64,000 nt of DNA. It comes from an uncultured Pelagibacteraceae bacterium (GTDB taxonomy: Bacteria; Pseudomonadota; Alphaproteobacteria; Pelagibacterales; Pelagibacteraceae). How positions within the stretch are numbered: position 1 is the first letter of the stretch; the number at the start of each line of letters is the position of its first letter. The stretch spans positions 1-64,000 of the forward strand of contig CACGGD010000004.1 in assembly GCA_902572605.1 (NCBI GenBank). The letters are read 5' to 3'. Made by a program: the position numbers and the translations under genes. Shown piece by piece: positions 1-9,775 of the stretch. The notes under the pieces are model-generated. The model was given only the letters and a program-made list of their open reading frames with translations, had not been told where the DNA came from and ran no database searches.

Positions 1-54
1 AGCGCCTGACTTCGGATCAGGAGGTTGAGGGTTCAAATCCTTCCGGGCGCACCA
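1..54 (+). tRNA. tRNA-Arg (anticodon TCG), 5' end outside window
   Basis: The window opens inside a tRNA. The anticodon arm reads CCTGA-CTTCGGA-TCAGG, which puts TCG at the anticodon positions and so decodes CGA-type arginine codons. It is followed by a variable loop, a T arm containing GTTCAAATC, the 3' acceptor strand CCGGGCGC, discriminator A at 51 and an encoded CCA at 52-54. The D arm and 5' acceptor strand lie upstream of the window. The next gene ends only four bases further on and is transcribed towards this tRNA. Confidence 0.93.
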
Positions 55-58
55 AACA

Positions 59-865
59 TTAAGCAATCCATTTTTTTAATTTGTCTTTATTTTCTAGAAT
101 ATATTTTGGAAAAGAAGAATCAAAATCTACTTTTTTTAAAGTATAACCTCTTTCAAAAATATCTTGTCCTTTTTCAATTTTTAAGTTTATATTTTCTTCA
201 TTTACAATATTAGATTTATTAAATTCTCCATGAGCAAATGATTTTATTTTTTTAGATATATTCTCTGGGGATTGAAGATAAGCAAAATGCCATCCTCCAT
301 TTTGAATTATTTGTAAGTTTCTTACTTTATCAATTCTCCAAAAAGGGTATTCTTTAAATTTTAAATTTCTCAGCCATTGTGGAGACTTAAAATTTTTTTT
401 TAGACAAATCTTTGACCCATGCCAATTGTTTTCTTTTAAATTAAGAAAGTTCAGTTTGTACATAAACATTTTTTGAGAAAATACAGCGTATTTACTCTTA
501 TTATATTCGTTAAGTTTTTTTAGATCAGGTATCTCATCTACATCAGATAGAATAATTAAATCTTCATCATTGGCTTTTTCTAGACCTTTCATAATAGAGT
601 TTCTCTGATGCTGTTCTACTAAGGACTCACCACCCTTATGAGGTCTTTTTATTTTTTCTGGAGTATCATCTACAACAATGTAATTTATTTTATTTCTAAA
701 CTTTTTATATTTACCAATATCAAAGTGTAATTTTTTTGGCTTACCTTGATGATTAACAGTAGACTCAACTATTATAAATTCATCTACAAAATCATTTAAG
801 ATATTAAATCTCAAATCAGCTATATGATCTTCATTAAAATATTGGAAGCAGTCAAAAATTGCCAT
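59..865 (-). CDS. Glycosyltransferase family 17 protein
   Basis: Resembles GT17 enzymes (beta-1,4-N-acetylglucosaminyltransferase-like). The start MAIFDCFQYFNEDHIADLR with following VDEFIIVES is typical of the family. An SDVDE motif at residues 107-111 is the likely DxD metal/nucleotide-sugar site, and NGGWHFAYL near residue 203 matches a conserved C-terminal block. I chose the ATG at 865 rather than an in-frame one at 892, because homology begins there and it leaves a four-base gap to the upstream gene instead of an overlap. No signal peptide or membrane segment, so it is probably cytoplasmic and acts on a glycan precursor. It is last in a minus-strand cassette with an FkbM methyltransferase, an oxygenase-like protein and an ABC exporter. 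Sugar donor and acceptor are unknown. Confidence 0.8.
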   Translation of the reverse strand: MAIFDCFQYFNEDHIADLRFNILNDFVDEFIIVESTVNHQGKPKKLHFDIGKYKKFRNKINYIVVDDTPEKIKRPHKGGESLVEQHQRNSIMKGLEKANDEDLIILSDVDEIPDLKKLNEYNKSKYAVFSQKMFMYKLNFLNLKENNWHGSKICLKKNFKSPQWLRNLKFKEYPFWRIDKVRNLQIIQNGGWHFAYLQSPENISKKIKSFAHGEFNKSNIVNEENINLKIEKGQDIFERGYTLKKVDFDSSFPKYILENKDKLKKWIA

Positions 866-869
866 ATAT

Positions 870-1808
870 TTAATTAAAATACCTATCTTCAATGTTCATA
901 TAATATTCAGGGTATTTTAAATTTAGGATTTTAGATATTTCTTTCAAAAGAGTTATTTGTCCAGAAATAAGCATTAAACTAATAAATTCTTTTTCTTTTT
1001 GAAGGATTAAAGTTTTTCCAGACTCCATTAAAAAATTTGGTATAAAAACCATATCCATTTCTACTGGAGTTCTAGTAGCGTGAGACCCTATTTTTTTCCA
1101 GTCAGATACCATATAACCTAATTTATATAGAAGGTCAGTTACTTCTGTCCATTTAGGTTCTTTCTTATACATAGGAAATATCTGAACTTCACATTTTATG
1201 ATTAGCGGCCTAAAATTTTCCAAACCTTTTAGAATCTCCAATTCAGCCCCTTGAGTATCGATCTTTAAATAATCCAAGGTATTTATATTTAACTCTTTTA
1301 GACTTGAAGAAATAGTATCGCATTCGACCATTTCAGTTTTTTTTATATCAAAGAGATGAAAATCTTTTTCTTTAAAACCATAAATAGTTAAAGAATTTTT
1401 ATCAGGTTCATACATTGAAGAACTTTGTGGCCGTTTATTTAAAACATAGAGTTTTCTAATTTCTTTAGAACTCCAAAGACCTTTATTAATAATGTGTTTA
1501 CTTTCAGAATTTTTTAAAGAGTCTTTCAATGGATCAACTAAGATAGACTCAAAATATTTGTTGTATTTTTCTGGAAAAAATTTATCAGAATTAAAACCTC
1601 CTTGGGCTCCTACGTCTAAACCAACTAGTTTTCTATTTTTGAGCAATAAATCAATGTCTTTTTGAAAATTGTAAGAGTTATTTGCATTGAATTGTTTGTC
1701 AGTAAAAAAATTTATTACTCTTGTATTTGCTTTAAACAATTGAAGGAATTTGTATAAAAATGGTAGTATTAATTTTATTATACTTATTCTTATTTTCCTT
1801 AAAAACAT
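870..1808 (-). CDS. FkbM family methyltransferase
   Basis: 312 residues. LVGLDVGAQGG at 61-71 is the SAM-binding motif I, and LDYLKIDTQGAELEILKG near residue 178 is the FkbM signature block (KID.QGAE). FkbM proteins O-methylate sugars or related hydroxyls in polysaccharide and natural-product pathways. The first 30 residues are basic and hydrophobic and could be a membrane anchor. It sits between a 2OG-oxygenase-like gene and a GT17 gene on the same strand, so methylation of a surface glycan is the best inference. The acceptor is unknown. Confidence 0.85.
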   Translation of the reverse strand: MFLRKIRISIIKLILPFLYKFLQLFKANTRVINFFTDKQFNANNSYNFQKDIDLLLKNRKLVGLDVGAQGGFNSDKFFPEKYNKYFESILVDPLKDSLKNSESKHIINKGLWSSKEIRKLYVLNKRPQSSSMYEPDKNSLTIYGFKEKDFHLFDIKKTEMVECDTISSSLKELNINTLDYLKIDTQGAELEILKGLENFRPLIIKCEVQIFPMYKKEPKWTEVTDLLYKLGYMVSDWKKIGSHATRTPVEMDMVFIPNFLMESGKTLILQKEKEFISLMLISGQITLLKEISKILNLKYPEYYMNIEDRYFN

Positions 1809-1818
1809 AAAAAATTTT

Positions 1819-2526
1819 TTATTTTTTTGTAAATGTTGCTATTCCGATTTTTTTACCTTTAATTACGGATGAAGAACAATGTAGATGAGTTCTATCAAAA
1901 ATCAACATAGATCCAACCTCCCATTCATAAATTAGCTCTACTTCTAAACCTTTTAAATTATCTATGTTTTCATGATTTAAGTATTTTTCGTGAATCTTTT
2001 TATCAAAAGGTTTATCACCATATAGTTTTAAATGTTCAGATGACCTTTTGTTTTGTCCATAGCTTAAATCTTTTTTTTTTAATTCTTCAGGATCTTGTGT
2101 AAAATTTGTTGATCCTTCATAAAATCTATTTTTAAAAATAACTGTACTACCAACTGGTGACAATGGGATTAAGCTTTGTTTGTATACTTGACTTTTCGGC
2201 TCAAAACCAGCATCTACATGCAAACCAATTGGAGCATAACTCTCTTGTATCAGACCATATATATCTTTACCATTTTCATCTTGAAGATTATCCATTTGGA
2301 AATCTCCGATTTCCTTTTTAAGTCTTTCACAAAATAATTTTTCTAATTTTTTGTTATAACCCTGAAGCCATCTTTTTTTTATTACATTTTGTTTTTTGTT
2401 GTGAACAGTGGTAGGAAGATTTTTATATAAATTTAAAAATTCTTCGATTTCTTCTTTATTATATAAATTCTTTATTATCTTTGGAGCAGACTCAAGTTTT
2501 TTTATTTCTTCGATTTTTTCACGCAT
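1819..2526 (-). CDS. Putative 2-oxoglutarate/Fe(II)-type oxygenase-like protein
   Basis: 235 residues with a double-stranded beta-helix pattern. An HxD pair (H103, D105 in GLHVDAG) and a distal histidine in DRTHLHCSSS (H214 or H216) could form the Fe(II) facial triad. The basic residues in GKKIGIATF (K225/K226) sit where the family usually has the 2-oxoglutarate-binding Arg or Lys. The long insert at about 135-190 is charged and not recognised. Such proteins hydroxylate small molecules, sugars or peptides. It lies between an FkbM methyltransferase and an ABC permease, which suggests tailoring of an exported surface compound. The family call rests on motif pattern only. Confidence 0.6.
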   Translation of the reverse strand: MREKIEEIKKLESAPKIIKNLYNKEEIEEFLNLYKNLPTTVHNKKQNVIKKRWLQGYNKKLEKLFCERLKKEIGDFQMDNLQDENGKDIYGLIQESYAPIGLHVDAGFEPKSQVYKQSLIPLSPVGSTVIFKNRFYEGSTNFTQDPEELKKKDLSYGQNKRSSEHLKLYGDKPFDKKIHEKYLNHENIDNLKGLEVELIYEWEVGSMLIFDRTHLHCSSSVIKGKKIGIATFTKK

Positions 2527-2532
2527 TTTATA

Positions 2533-3324
2533 TTATTCACCCATGTTAATTAATGTCCCTCTTTGCTTGGCTCCAAAATAAGAGGTATAAAAAATTATAA
2601 CACCTAAAATGAAATAAACTATAGATATAGATATTGATTTAATTATGTCGAAATAATTTACAGTATTATTTAATAGAATATTTCTCATTTCTTCAAATAT
2701 ATGAACCAAAGGAAGAGCTTTTGCTATAATTTGTAAAGAATTGGGTAATATTTCTATTGGATAATAGATGCAACCCAAAGGAGCTAAAAAAAATAAACTT
2801 GCCCAAGCAATGTTCTCGAAAGAAGGACCAAATCTTAATAATCCTGAAGTTACCAAAAGTCCCAAAGTAACTCCAAAAAGATATAAAGGTAATAACAAGA
2901 ATAATAGAGGCAAACCAAGCTTAAAAACTGAAACGCCGAAAAGAGGTATCGCTAAAATTGCAGCAGGAACTAAACCGATTAGCGCTCTCAAAATTGCGGT
3001 CAAAGTAAGAGATGTAATTATTTCACTTATTTTAATTGGCGCAATAAACAGATTTGTAAAATTCCTACTCCAAATTTCTTCCAAAAACATCATATTGAAA
3101 CTTATACTAACTCTAAACAAGAAGTCATATAATATTGCAGCGGTTAAAATAATACCTACCGTGTTACTATAATACTCTGAGCTTAAAGTAAAAAATTTAG
3201 ATATAAAACCCCAGAGAAAAATTTGTACAGTCGGCCAATAAACTAAATCAATAATTCTAGGTAAAGAGTTACTTATAAGATAAATATGTCTTAATCCCAA
3301 AGCATAAATCTTATTGAAGTTCAT
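2533..3324 (-). CDS. ABC-2 type transporter permease
   Basis: 263 residues with about six hydrophobic helices and no ATPase motifs. The middle region with alternating Leu/Pro-rich helices (PLLFLLLPLYLFGVTLGLLV) and a late YYPIEILP motif are typical of ABC-2 permeases, which export polysaccharides, drugs or lipids. Its ATG at 3324 overlaps the end of the ATPase gene, indicating translational coupling and one transporter. The substrate is not evident. Its neighbours make a modified glycan or glycolipid plausible. Confidence 0.88.
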   Translation of the reverse strand: MNFNKIYALGLRHIYLISNSLPRIIDLVYWPTVQIFLWGFISKFFTLSSEYYSNTVGIILTAAILYDFLFRVSISFNMMFLEEIWSRNFTNLFIAPIKISEIITSLTLTAILRALIGLVPAAILAIPLFGVSVFKLGLPLLFLLLPLYLFGVTLGLLVTSGLLRFGPSFENIAWASLFFLAPLGCIYYPIEILPNSLQIIAKALPLVHIFEEMRNILLNNTVNYFDIIKSISISIVYFILGVIIFYTSYFGAKQRGTLINMGE

Positions 3325-4045
3325 CTTTACTCCTGGCTAGTTTGAGAAATGTTTCTTCAAGATTATTTCTTCCATGTTTTTTTATTATTTCTTTACAAGT
3401 TCCTCGATCTATAATTTTTCCTTTCTTCATCATTATTATACTGTCACAAAGTCTTTCAACTTCGTTCATATTGTGAGAAGCAAGAAGTATAGTAACTTGA
3501 TTTTTTAATTTATACTCTTGAATATAGCTTCTCACAAAATCACCAATGTCAGGGTCTAAACTTGCGGTTGGTTCATCTAAAAACAATATTTCTGGTTTAT
3601 TAATTAACGATTTGGCTAAGGATACTCGATTTTTTTGTCCAGATGAGAGTTCACCAGTTTTTCTATTAAAAAAATCTTTAATATTTAAATCTTCAGATAC
3701 TTCTAGTATACGTTTGTTCAAATTTTTTACTCCATACAATCTTCCATAAACTTCTAAATTTTGTTTTACTGTAAGTTTTTTGGGTAATTCAATATATGGG
3801 GAGGCAAAATTTATTCGAGCTAATATGTCATCTCTTTTTAAAGAGTCTAAATTTTTATTATCTATAATTATTTCACCTTCTGAGGGTTTAATTAGACCAA
3901 GCATCATACCAATTGATGTAGTTTTTCCACAACCGTTTGGCCCTAATAAGCCAACAGTTTTATTTTTTTCGATGTGAAAATTAATATTATCAACCGCCAA
4001 ATTTTTTTTGAAAAATTTAGAAAGATTTTTAATTTGAATAAACAT
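3311..4045 (-). CDS. ABC transporter ATP-binding protein
   Basis: 244 residues with a complete nucleotide-binding domain: Walker A GPNGCGKT (35-42), signature LSSGQ (133-137), Walker B LFLDEP (154-159), and a switch histidine in LLASHNMNEVERLCD. The sequence is closest in character to the DrrA/NodI group that pairs with ABC-2 permeases. It overlaps the permease gene downstream and begins immediately after tsaC, so it may be co-transcribed with tsaC. Energises export of an unidentified substrate. Confidence 0.93.
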   Translation of the reverse strand: MFIQIKNLSKFFKKNLAVDNINFHIEKNKTVGLLGPNGCGKTTSIGMMLGLIKPSEGEIIIDNKNLDSLKRDDILARINFASPYIELPKKLTVKQNLEVYGRLYGVKNLNKRILEVSEDLNIKDFFNRKTGELSSGQKNRVSLAKSLINKPEILFLDEPTASLDPDIGDFVRSYIQEYKLKNQVTILLASHNMNEVERLCDSIIMMKKGKIIDRGTCKEIIKKHGRNNLEETFLKLARSKDELQ

Positions 4046-4993
4046 TTAATTTGCTGCTCTTTTTAATCGATCATTTATTGCAATACCCGGTCCTTGGTTT
4101 GGTATTTTCATAACATAGATCTTTTTAAATCCTTGTTTTTTTATTTTTCTGAAAGTTTTGTATAAATTAGATGCGGCTTCTTTCAAGTCTGATTTTTTAC
4201 TCAGGTTAAAACAATTTTTATTATTCTTATATTTATTCCCAAAAGTTATGAATGCATGTTTTTTAATAAAGGTTTTTTGATTTAAAAATATAGGGATTCC
4301 AGGTGAATAGTGTTTTTTTAGCATACCTGGAGATTTAAGCTTTGAATTTTTTTTTCTGATACTTACTTTTAAAAATCTATTAATAATTTCAGGTCCAATA
4401 ATCCCAGGTCTTAGAATTTTAGGATTTCTGGTTAAATCTATAACTGTTGACTCAATCCCAATTTTTGAGTCTCCTCCATTAATAATTACTTTAATATTTT
4501 TTCTAAATTCATCTGCTACATCTCTAGCATTAACTGGACTTATATTTGTAAATAAATTAGCACTAGGCATAGCTAAAGGAAAATTAATTTTTTTTAAAAC
4601 TGATCTTACTATTCGATGGCTTGGGAACCTTATAGCAAGAGTATTTAAATTAGCTGTAACAGAAGACTTAATTTTTGATTTCTTTTTTTTTTTTAAAACA
4701 AATGTAATTGGACCGGGGCAAAATTTTTTGTACAACTTAAAGAAATTTTCATTAAAGATCACATCATTCTTTGCATCCTTATGATTAAAATAATGAACTA
4801 TTAGTGGATTAAATTTGGGTCTTTTTTTTAATTTATATATTTTATTCACTGATTTTTTTGAATATGCATTTCCAGCTAGGCCATAAACTGTTTCAGTAGG
4901 CAATCCTACAACATTTCCCTTTTTTAAATAAGCAACAGATTTAAGTAGTGTTTTTTTGTTAAAAGGAAATATATTTGAATAGATATTTTTCAT
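4046..4993 (-). CDS. tsaC: Threonylcarbamoyl-AMP synthase (TsaC/Sua5)
   Basis: Makes threonylcarbamoyl-AMP from threonine, bicarbonate and ATP, the first step of t6A37 tRNA modification. KGNVVGLPTETVYGLAGNA near residue 26 and KLKKRPKFNPLIVHY form the YrdC nucleotide/threonine pocket. SSVTANLNTLAIRFPSH and FPLAMPSANL follow. At 315 residues it carries the extra C-terminal Sua5 domain as well as the YrdC domain (about 1-205). It is divergent from xseB with only 21 bases between the two start codons, which must hold the promoter elements for both or overlap the coding ends. Confidence 0.95.
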   Translation of the reverse strand: MKNIYSNIFPFNKKTLLKSVAYLKKGNVVGLPTETVYGLAGNAYSKKSVNKIYKLKKRPKFNPLIVHYFNHKDAKNDVIFNENFFKLYKKFCPGPITFVLKKKKKSKIKSSVTANLNTLAIRFPSHRIVRSVLKKINFPLAMPSANLFTNISPVNARDVADEFRKNIKVIINGGDSKIGIESTVIDLTRNPKILRPGIIGPEIINRFLKVSIRKKNSKLKSPGMLKKHYSPGIPIFLNQKTFIKKHAFITFGNKYKNNKNCFNLSKKSDLKEAASNLYKTFRKIKKQGFKKIYVMKIPNQGPGIAINDRLKRAAN

Positions 4994-5014
4994 AATGTTA
5001 TTATTATAAGAATA

Positions 5015-5248
5015 ATGAAAAACGAAAATATTCCAGCTGACGTTAAAAGTAAATCATTAAAAGAAGCAAGAGATGAAATTAACGATATTTTAAATAAACT
5101 GGAAAGCAAAGAGACAGATTTAGCTAGTTCAATTGATGATTACAAAAGATTGATCCAGTTAAATAATCATATCGACATATTATTTAAGAAAAAAGTTAAA
5201 GAAATTTCATCAATTACTAAACAATTGAAAAAAAATGATAAAAAATAA
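5015..5248 (+). CDS. xseB: Exodeoxyribonuclease VII small subunit
   Basis: 77 residues, the usual size for XseB. It contains the central segment LKEARDEINDILNKLESKETDLASSID typical of the family. With XseA, which is not in this window, it forms exonuclease VII, which degrades single-stranded DNA. It is first in the run xseB-ispA-dxs, a gene order common in proteobacteria, and overlaps ispA by 14 bases. The protein is rich in Lys, with a basic tail. Confidence 0.9.
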   Translation: MKNENIPADVKSKSLKEARDEINDILNKLESKETDLASSIDDYKRLIQLNNHIDILFKKKVKEISSITKQLKKNDKK

Positions 5249-6110
5249 ATTAATTAAAAATGCCAGAAAAATAGACAAGTTTTTAATTAATTATCTTAAT
5301 AAACAAGAAAGGTCTTTATTAATTAATCCAATGAAGTATGGAGTTATATCTGGAGGAAAAAAAATTAGATCTACAGTTATACTAAGTGCAGGTAAAATAT
5401 TTAACGTAGATCAAAAAAAATTGATAAATATTTGTGCTGCCGTAGAATGTATTCATTCATATTCTTTAATTCATGATGATCTTCCTTGTATGGATGATGA
5501 TTTAATAAGGAGAGGAAAAGCATCGACACATATCAAATTTGGAGAAGCATCTGCGGTATTGGCAGGTAACTCTTTATTAACTTTAGCATTTGAAATAATT
5601 GCTGATAAAAACTATTTTATCAATCCTAATTCAAAAAATGAAATCATAAAATCTTTAGCTTTTTGTTCTGGGCACACAGGAATTGCAGGAGGTCAGGAGC
5701 TCGATCTAAAATTTGAAAATAAAAAAAAAAATATAAAACAAATAATAGCTATGCAAAAGAAAAAAACAGGAAAATTATTTAATTTTTGTCTTTATGCTGT
5801 AGCAGTGCTTGCAAAAAAAAGTAATAAACAAAAAAAATTTTTAAGTATTTTAGGAGAAGAAATTGGGCTTTTGTTTCAGTTTGCAGATGATTTTTTAGAT
5901 GTAAAAGGATCAAAGAAATTAGTTGGCAAACCAATAAAAAAAGATAATAAAAAAGGAAAATCAACATTAATTAATTTAATGGGATATGAAAAAGCTCATA
6001 ATTATGCAAATAACTTGAAGAAAAAGATATTGCTTAAATTAAGAAAACATGGAAAAAAAGCTAAAGATTTATCAGATACAATAGAATTTATACTTGGTAG
6101 AAACTTTTAA
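5235..6110 (+). CDS. ispA: Polyprenyl synthetase, likely farnesyl diphosphate synthase
   Basis: 291-residue trans-isoprenyl diphosphate synthase that condenses IPP with allylic diphosphates. The first aspartate-rich motif is DDLPCMDDD (81-89) and the second is FADDFLD near residue 218. The residue five places before the first motif is Tyr (YSLIHDD), as in E. coli IspA, which favours a short product (C15, possibly C20). It lies directly upstream of dxs with the stop/start sharing one base, so the MEP entry enzyme and the prenyl elongation enzyme are coupled. Its product can feed ubiquinone and carrier lipid through IspB-type enzymes, and possibly carotenoid/retinal for proteorhodopsin. Confidence 0.93.
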   Translation: MIKNKLIKNARKIDKFLINYLNKQERSLLINPMKYGVISGGKKIRSTVILSAGKIFNVDQKKLINICAAVECIHSYSLIHDDLPCMDDDLIRRGKASTHIKFGEASAVLAGNSLLTLAFEIIADKNYFINPNSKNEIIKSLAFCSGHTGIAGGQELDLKFENKKKNIKQIIAMQKKKTGKLFNFCLYAVAVLAKKSNKQKKFLSILGEEIGLLFQFADDFLDVKGSKKLVGKPIKKDNKKGKSTLINLMGYEKAHNYANNLKKKILLKLRKHGKKAKDLSDTIEFILGRNF

Positions 6111-8029
6111 TGACTAAATTAATTAGACAAATAAATTTTCCTTCGGATTTAAGAAAATTTAAGAAAGATCAACTTAAAAAAATCTCAGATGAGCTAAGAG
6201 AAGAGTTGATAGATGCAGTCTCTGAAACTGGAGGACATCTTGGAGCTGGTTTGGGTGTTGTAGAATTAACAGTAGCTTTGCATTATGTCTTTGATACCCC
6301 TAAAGATAAACTAGTTTGGGATGTTAGTCACCAATGCTATCCACACAAAATTATAACTGGAAGAAAAGATAGAATTAAGACACTTAGAAAAGGAGGAGGT
6401 TTATCTGGATTTACCAAAAGATCTGAGAGTGAATACGACCCGTTTGGTGCAGCTCACAGTTCTACTTCTATTTCTTCAACGCTTGGAATTGCAGTAGCTA
6501 AAAAATTATCAAATAATAATAATAATGTAGTTGCAGTTATAGGCGATGGAGCAATGAGCGCAGGTATGGCTTATGAAGCTATGAATAATGCTGGGGCGTT
6601 AAAGTCTAAACTTATAGTTGTTCTTAATGATAATGATATGTCAATTGCAAAGCCAGTAGGTGCTATGAGTAAGTACTTAGCAAAACTTTTATCTGGTAAA
6701 TTATATTTTAGTCTCAGAGAAACAATAAAAATGGTTATCTCTGCTTTTTCAAAAAGATTTAGTCAAAAAGCTGGTAAGGCTGAAGATTTATTGAGAGGAA
6801 TAGTTACAGGCGGAACTTTATTTAGTGAATTAGGCTTTTATTATATTGGTCCTGTAGATGGACATGATGTTGATAATTTAGTTCAAATATTTGAAAATGT
6901 TAAAAATTCAAATCATGAAGGTCCAATATTAATCCATGTTAGAACTCAAAAAGGAAAAGGTTATAAACCAGCTGAAGAATCAGGCGATAAATACCATGGA
7001 GTTTCTAAATTTAATATAGCTACAGGTGAGCAGAGTAAGTCTCAATCTAATGCTCCTTCATACACAAAAGTTTTCGCTGAAACTTTAATTAAACATGCAG
7101 AACAAGACACTAAAATTATTGGAATTACTGGAGCTATGCCTTCAGGAACAGGATTAAATTTATTTGAAAAAAAATTCCCTGATCGAACCTTTGATGTTGG
7201 AATAGCAGAACAGCATGCTGTAACTTTTGCTGCAGGTCTGGCAACAGAGGGATACAAGCCTTATGCTGCAATTTATTCTACTTTTCTTCAAAGAGCTTAT
7301 GATCAAGTTGTCCATGATGTAGCTATTCAATCATTACCTGTAAGATTTGCAATAGACAGAGCAGGACTCGTTGGTGCAGATGGACCAACACATGCAGGTT
7401 CATTTGATATTACTTACTTATCTACTTTACCTAATTTTGTTGTTATGGCTGCTAGCGATGAGTCAGAATTAGTAAAAATGATTAACACTTCAGTCCATAT
7501 AAATGACAGGCCAACAGCATTTAGATATCCTCGAGGAAATGGGATAGGAGTTGAAATACCTTCAATTAATGAACTTCTAGAAATTGGAAAAGGTAGAATT
7601 ATAAAAGAAGGGAAAAAGGTTGCAATTTTAAATTTTGGAACAAGGTTAGAAGAATGTAAGAAGGCATCGGAAATCTTGTCAAAAAAAGGAATTGACATTA
7701 CAATTCTTGACGCAAGGTTTGCTAAGCCTTTAGATAAAAAATTAATAATGGAAGCTGCAAATAATCATGAAGTTTTAATCTCAATAGAAGAAGGCTCAAT
7801 CGGTGGATTTGGTTCTCATGTAATGCAATTTTTATCTGATAGAGGAGTATTTGATAAGGGATTAAAATTTAGATCGATGATCTTGCCAGATTTATTCATT
7901 GATCAAGATACCCCAGAAAAAATGTACGAAAAAGCAGGGTTAGATAGTTTATCAATAGCTAATAAAGTTCAAGAAACCTTAAATTCTAATATTGTTTTAG
8001 CTAAGAATAAAAGTAAGTTATCTAATTAA
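6110..8029 (+). CDS. dxs: 1-deoxy-D-xylulose-5-phosphate synthase
   Basis: 639 residues, full length. It condenses pyruvate and glyceraldehyde 3-phosphate, the first step of the MEP isoprenoid pathway. The N-terminal TPP domain shows [35 protein letters not shown] and the TPP/Mg motif [18 protein letters not shown]. The pyrimidine domain has [17 protein letters not shown] and [18 protein letters not shown], and a transketolase C-terminal domain follows. It overlaps the upstream ispA by one base and converges on aroC with a shared TTAA. Confidence 0.98.
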   Translation: MTKLIRQINFPSDLRKFKKDQLKKISDELREELIDAVSETGGHLGAGLGVVELTVALHYVFDTPKDKLVWDVSHQCYPHKIITGRKDRIKTLRKGGGLSGFTKRSESEYDPFGAAHSSTSISSTLGIAVAKKLSNNNNNVVAVIGDGAMSAGMAYEAMNNAGALKSKLIVVLNDNDMSIAKPVGAMSKYLAKLLSGKLYFSLRETIKMVISAFSKRFSQKAGKAEDLLRGIVTGGTLFSELGFYYIGPVDGHDVDNLVQIFENVKNSNHEGPILIHVRTQKGKGYKPAEESGDKYHGVSKFNIATGEQSKSQSNAPSYTKVFAETLIKHAEQDTKIIGITGAMPSGTGLNLFEKKFPDRTFDVGIAEQHAVTFAAGLATEGYKPYAAIYSTFLQRAYDQVVHDVAIQSLPVRFAIDRAGLVGADGPTHAGSFDITYLSTLPNFVVMAASDESELVKMINTSVHINDRPTAFRYPRGNGIGVEIPSINELLEIGKGRIIKEGKKVAILNFGTRLEECKKASEILSKKGIDITILDARFAKPLDKKLIMEAANNHEVLISIEEGSIGGFGSHVMQFLSDRGVFDKGLKFRSMILPDLFIDQDTPEKMYEKAGLDSLSIANKVQETLNSNIVLAKNKSKLSN

Positions 8030-9108
8030 CCGCACTGAGCTCGATCCATTAACAAATGATCGAGTAAAACACAACTTATCATTGCTTCACCAATAGGAAC
8101 TGCTCTAATTCCTACACAAGGATCATGTCTTCCTTTTACAGAAATTTTTGTATTTTTACCTTTTTTATCTATTGTCTGTCTGCTAGTTAAAATTGAAGAA
8201 GTTGGTTTAACAGCAAAAGATGCGACTATATCTTGACCAGAAGAAATTCCACCTAAAATTCCTCCTGCGTGATTAGTTTTGAATTTAATTTTATTAGAAT
8301 TTTTTCTAATTTCATCAGAATTTTCTTCTCCACTTAAAAAAGCAGCGTTCATTCCTGATCCAATATTAACTCCTTTAACAGCATTGATACTCATAAGAGC
8401 AGCAGCGATATCAGTATCTAATTTTGAATAAATAGGTGCACCTAATCCAACTGGAATTCCAGATGCTCTCAATTCTATTACTGCCCCACAAGAAGAACCT
8501 GCTTTTCTTACAGCTAAAAGATATTCTTCCCACAATTTTACCGACTGCTTATCTGGGCAGAAAAAAGGATTTTTTCTTATTTCAGAGTCTTTCCAATTTT
8601 GTTTGTCACAAGACATTAATCCCAGCTGAGTTACCGCTCCAATTACTTTAAATTTTTTTCCTATAATTTTTTTTAAAACTATTTTGGCCACCGCTCCAGC
8701 TGCTACCCTACAAGCTGTTTCTCTTGCAGATTGTCTTCCTCCACCTCTAAAATCTCTAATACCATATTTTTTAAAATATGTGTAATCAGCATGTCCAGGT
8801 CTAAATTTATTTTTGATAGACTCGTAATCTCTAGATTTTTTATCTTCGTTATGAATTATAATACTGATTGGTGTTCCCGTAGTCTTTCCTTCAAAGATTC
8901 CTGAGAGAATAATCACTTTGTCCGACTCTTTTCTCTGAGTGGTGAATTTTGATTGTCCTGGTCTTCGTCTATCCATGTCTTTTTGGATATCTTTTTCAGA
9001 TATAGGGATATTTGGAGGACACCCGTCAATTACACAGCCAATAGCCGGACCATGGGATTCTCCCCATGTAGTAAATCTAAATATTTTTCCAAAAGTATTA
9101 AAAGACAT
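8026..9108 (-). CDS. aroC: Chorismate synthase
   Basis: 360 residues, normal length. It makes chorismate from EPSP using reduced FMN, the last shikimate step and the branch point for aromatic amino acids, folate and ubiquinone. The start [20 protein letters not shown] and the motifs [47 protein letters not shown] and [12 protein letters not shown] are all present. Its last four bases are the TTAA shared with the dxs stop, so no terminator separates the two convergent genes. Confidence 0.98.
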   Translation of the reverse strand: MSFNTFGKIFRFTTWGESHGPAIGCVIDGCPPNIPISEKDIQKDMDRRRPGQSKFTTQRKESDKVIILSGIFEGKTTGTPISIIIHNEDKKSRDYESIKNKFRPGHADYTYFKKYGIRDFRGGGRQSARETACRVAAGAVAKIVLKKIIGKKFKVIGAVTQLGLMSCDKQNWKDSEIRKNPFFCPDKQSVKLWEEYLLAVRKAGSSCGAVIELRASGIPVGLGAPIYSKLDTDIAAALMSINAVKGVNIGSGMNAAFLSGEENSDEIRKNSNKIKFKTNHAGGILGGISSGQDIVASFAVKPTSSILTSRQTIDKKGKNTKISVKGRHDPCVGIRAVPIGEAMISCVLLDHLLMDRAQCG

Positions 9109-9142
9109 AGTTATTTAATGTATAAATTATTTTATAGAATAT

Positions 9143-9775
9143 ATGAATCAAAAAAATGGCAAAAATTCACTTGGAATAGATAGTTGCTTCGAGGAAGCAG
9201 AAAATCCTATCGATTTGTTCAAAAAATGGTTTTCTGAAGCTGAGAAGAGAGAAATAAATGATCCTAATGCTGTTGCAGTAGCATCTTCTGACAAAGACAA
9301 TCAACCAAATGTGAGAATGGTTTTACTTAAAGGATTAAGTGATAAAGGTTTTGTTTTTTATACAAATTTTAATAGCAAAAAGGGAAGTGAACTAAAGAAT
9401 AATCAGAAAGCTTCAATGTGTTTTCATTGGAAGAGTTTAAGAAGGCAGGTAAGAATATTAGGAAAAGTTGAAGAAGTCACAGCTAAGGAAGCCGATGTTT
9501 ATTATAATTCAAGACCTTATAAAAATAAAATTGGTGCATGGGCTTCTTCTCAATCTCAAGTACTAGATAAGAGAGAAACTTTTTTAGAAAATATAAAAAA
9601 ATTTGAAAAACAATATCCAGATGAAAAAAATATTCCAAGGCCACCTCATTGGTCAGGATGGAGATTGATACCAAAAGAAATTGAATTTTGGTTAGATGGA
9701 GAAGGCAGAATTCACGAAAGATTAAATTACAAAAGATCTAATGGTAAATGGAGTAAAGAACTTCTTTATCCTTAA
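9143..9775 (+). CDS. pdxH: Pyridoxamine 5'-phosphate oxidase
   Basis: 210-residue FMN flavoprotein that oxidises PNP/PMP to pyridoxal 5'-phosphate. The FMN-binding split barrel contains VRMVLLKGLSDKGFVFYTNF and SMCFHWKSLRRQVRILG. The C-terminal dimerisation region has PPHWSGWRLIPKEIEFW and GRIHERLNY. It is divergent from aroC with 34 bases between starts and converges on ispB with a shared TTAA stop. Confidence 0.96.
   Translation: MNQKNGKNSLGIDSCFEEAENPIDLFKKWFSEAEKREINDPNAVAVASSDKDNQPNVRMVLLKGLSDKGFVFYTNFNSKKGSELKNNQKASMCFHWKSLRRQVRILGKVEEVTAKEADVYYNSRPYKNKIGAWASSQSQVLDKRETFLENIKKFEKQYPDEKNIPRPPHWSGWRLIPKEIEFWLDGEGRIHERLNYKRSNGKWSKELLYP

Noticed and set aside
2768-3172. Antisense open frame of 134 codons opposite the ABC permease, and similar long opposite-strand frames
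   Set aside because: They lie wholly inside well-supported genes, lack family motifs and reflect low stop-codon frequency on the opposite strand of membrane or Lys-rich genes.
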